Part shown: piece by piece, positions 6,037 to 7,288 of the stretch
Numbering within the stretch: position 1 is the stretch's first letter
How the letters are laid out: every line of letters starts with the position of its first letter
Assembly: GCA_934463115.1 (NCBI GenBank)
Contig: CAKSIN010000046.1
Coordinates: 1-7,288 of the forward strand
Length of the DNA: 7,288 nucleotides
Reading direction: 5' to 3'
Source: an uncultured Clostridia bacterium
GTDB lineage: Bacteria > Bacillota > Clostridia > UMGS1810
The notes under the pieces: generated by a model
Seen by the model: the letters and a program-made list of their open reading frames with translations, nothing else
Databases searched by the model: none
Told to the model about the DNA's origin: nothing
Made by a program: the position numbers and the translations under genes

Positions 6037-6665
6037 AAAATATATTTATATGCCTTGCGGCTCCGTTTCTGCTTGCCGCACTCGGCACAAATACCGGCAG
6101 CAGAAAAAACTGCTTTTTTATAGTTCTCGGATTTGTCTGCTGTATTATATCCGCATATCTGAATACGTTTTTTTCGGCGATTTACGGTGCGCAGGGGATA
6201 ACTGCCGTATTGGAAATATCACCGGTTATAGAGGAAACCGTAAAGCTTATTCCGCTTTTGTTCGGATTGATTGTTTTTGAGATTGGGCCGCGGGAAGGGA
6301 ATAATGTTATTTTTAATATTGCGGTAGGTTTTGCTACATTTGAGAACATCTGTTATCTTTTGGAAAACGGTACAGACAATTTGTTTTATTTATTCGTGCG
6401 CGGTTTCTCAACAGGAGCCATGCATATTACCTGCGCTTTTATTATCGGATACGGGCTCAACGTCTTTCGCCGCCCGGCTGCCTTGAAAGCGGCGGGGATT
6501 TTTGGCTTGTTATGTGTTGTAATTACATTTCACGCAACGTTTAATATGTTTATGAAAACAGACGGAATCATTAAGCAGATTGGTTATGCCGTTCCGATTA
6601 CCTCATGCGTATTATTACTTGCTGTCAGAGCGCATCTTAAAAATTTACAGAATAAATATGATTGA
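6021..6665 (+). CDS. PrsW-family intramembrane protease
   Basis: PrsW proteins are multi-pass membrane proteases; in B. subtilis PrsW makes the first cut in the anti-sigma factor RsiW, releasing sigma-W. This 214-residue protein has the usual PrsW length and all the hallmark motifs inside membrane helices: EETVK at 71-75 (the EExxK motif), FENICY at 107-112, R127 and H135 (RGFSTGAMH), and HATFN at 171-175 (HxxxN). About seven to eight helices are visible. The start ATG 6021 follows AAGGAGG by 7 bases and overlaps the previous gene by 16. Its position three genes after a sigma factor supports a role in regulated proteolysis of a membrane anti-sigma factor. The substrate is not shown; the two flanking small membrane proteins are the obvious candidates. 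It ends just before an intrinsic terminator. Confidence 0.88.
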   Translation: MPYNIENIFICLAAPFLLAALGTNTGSRKNCFFIVLGFVCCIISAYLNTFFSAIYGAQGITAVLEISPVIEETVKLIPLLFGLIVFEIGPREGNNVIFNIAVGFATFENICYLLENGTDNLFYLFVRGFSTGAMHITCAFIIGYGLNVFRRPAALKAAGIFGLLCVVITFHATFNMFMKTDGIIKQIGYAVPITSCVLLLAVRAHLKNLQNKYD

Positions 6666-6686
6666 ATGCATAATTTACATTCATGC

Positions 6687-6714
6687 AGACCGGCGAAAGT
6701 CCGGTCTTTTTTTT
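6687..6714 (+). terminator. Intrinsic terminator after the PrsW-family gene
   Basis: GACCGG (6688-6693) pairs with CCGGTC (6701-6706) around a 7-base loop (CGAAAGT), with an extra A-T pair at the base, followed at once by eight T residues. It lies 22 bases after the stop codon and ends the sigma-to-protease transcription unit, so the following genes need read-through or their own promoter. Confidence 0.88.
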
Positions 6715-6731
6715 ATTTTTAGGGGGGAATT

Positions 6732-6759
6732 TTGCTTTTTTATGCACCTATATGATAAA
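6732..6759 (+). promoter_or_regulatory. Weak candidate promoter for the second small membrane protein
   Basis: TTGCTT (6732-6737), a 16-base spacer and GATAAA (6754-6759) are the best vegetative-like pair after the terminator; TATGAT at 6751-6756 is an alternative -10 but leaves a spacer of only 13. The match is poor, so the real promoter could be read by another sigma factor, including the one encoded at 4227-4769. Confidence 0.25.
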
Positions 6760-6811
6760 AGTGTTGTAACCCAAATGCTTTTCAGAAAACGAAATCAAGG
6801 AGGTGTTTACA

Positions 6812-7117
6812 CTGAAAACCAATGCTGAAAGAATAAGTTTAGTTTTCAACCGTGTGGAAGAAATAAAGTACCGCCGGGAAACAAAAAAACTGAATTTCTG
6901 CAAGGCGGCAACTGTTGTGCTTTCCGTTCTTTTGATGTACTGTGCCGGGGCATTTCCCGCATCGTACAAAAGTGCGGCAGTTGCCGGTTATTGCGGAGCT
7001 ATTCTGCTGATTGACGGAATAGGCGGATATGTACTGACGGCTGTTGTGACATTTACGGCCGCAACGGTGATTACCGTTAGTTGTATTAAAATAAAAGATA
7101 GGAGGAACAGAAAATGA
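6812..7117 (+). CDS. Second small two-helix membrane protein, paralogue of the one at 5076-5420
   Basis: The 101-residue product has the same plan as its upstream paralogue: basic N-terminus (KTNAERISLVFNRVEEIKYRR), membrane helices at about 30-50 and 73-93, and a basic tail ending DRRNRK. Eight of the first 22 residues are identical at matching positions. I place the start at CTG 6812-6814: the strong AAGGAGG (6797-6803) lies 8 bases upstream, and this choice aligns the N-terminus exactly with the paralogue. The only alternative, GTG 6803, overlaps the Shine-Dalgarno and has none of its own. The stop overlaps the next start (ATGA at 7114-7117), showing tight coupling to the secreted protein. 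Family and function are not recognised; a membrane partner or anti-sigma role is inferred from context. Confidence 0.78.
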   Translation: MKTNAERISLVFNRVEEIKYRRETKKLNFCKAATVVLSVLLMYCAGAFPASYKSAAVAGYCGAILLIDGIGGYVLTAVVTFTAATVITVSCIKIKDRRNRK

Positions 7118-7288
7118 ACAGGAAAATATTATCATTAATATTATCTTTTTGCATCATTGTTTGCGCACTCCCGCTCAATATTCTTGCGGCGCCCGAGCAA
7201 AACGAAACGCATACCTTTGAAGTAAACGGCCTAAAAACGCTTCTTCTGCAAAACGATTACATAAGCTTTTATTTCTACGATTTTCGGT
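7114..7288 (+). CDS. Secreted protein, N-terminal part (3' end outside window)
   Basis: Fifty-eight codons are present. They begin with a classical signal peptide: basic MNRK, a hydrophobic core ILSLILSFCIIVCALPL, and a likely signal peptidase I site after ILA (about residue 25). The mature part starts APEQNETHTFEVNGLK and looks like the edge of an extracellular beta-rich domain, but too little is visible to name it. ATG 7114 follows GGAGG (7101-7105) by 8 bases and overlaps the stop of the preceding gene as ATGA, so the two are translated together. It may be the extracellular component or the output of the adjacent signalling cassette. Confidence 0.8.
   Translation, partial: MNRKILSLILSFCIIVCALPLNILAAPEQNETHTFEVNGLKTLLLQNDYISFYFYDFR

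Noticed and set aside
6765..6795. TGTAAC plus CGAAAT as an ECF-type promoter before the second small protein
   Set aside because: The spacing of 19 bases is too long for ECF promoters (about 16-17), and the -10 is only a partial match.
1..7288. CRISPR arrays, rRNA, tRNA genes or transposase genes
   Set aside because: None seen: no regularly spaced repeats, no cloverleaf, and no transposase-like product in the real genes.

Overview
The window reads as chromosomal DNA from a low-to-moderate GC member of the Firmicutes, most likely class Clostridia. The evidence is the conserved Bacillus/Clostridium gene order yybS-gdpP-rplI-dnaB, strong GGAGG ribosome binding sites before most genes, and AT-rich sigma-A-type promoters. 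No gene gives a species name.

Left half, minus strand (positions 1-3947): a housekeeping operon transcribed leftwards. It runs from a DUF2232/YybS-like membrane protein, through the c-di-AMP phosphodiesterase GdpP and ribosomal protein L9, to the replicative helicase DnaB, which is cut by the window edge. The genes overlap or are separated by at most about 24 bases. One good promoter (TTGCAA, 17-base spacer, TATAAT with an upstream TG) lies just ahead of the first gene.

Right half, plus strand (4145-7288): a divergent accessory gene set that looks like a membrane-linked signalling cassette. It encodes an ECF-like sigma factor, a small two-helix membrane protein, a seven-helix membrane protein of unknown function and a PrsW-family intramembrane protease, and it ends at a clear intrinsic terminator. 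Beyond the terminator are a second small two-helix membrane protein, clearly paralogous to the first, and the start of a secreted protein. Because B. subtilis PrsW cleaves an anti-sigma factor, the set suggests that a membrane signal releases the sigma factor through proteolysis. The two small membrane proteins would be the candidate anti-sigma factors or protease substrates. That is inference from context.

The most unusual feature is the 306-base gap between the sigma gene and the first small membrane protein. Positions 4782-5057 can be drawn as seven nested helices with no crossing pairs: a 26-position closing stem, a compact three-way junction and two long arms. G-U pairs favour the plus strand. 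It ends four bases before the Shine-Dalgarno of the next gene. A separate 16-position hairpin spans the sigma stop codon just before it. I recognise no known RNA family here. A structured regulatory RNA is my favoured reading, and a fold-back miniature transposable element with TA ends is the main alternative.
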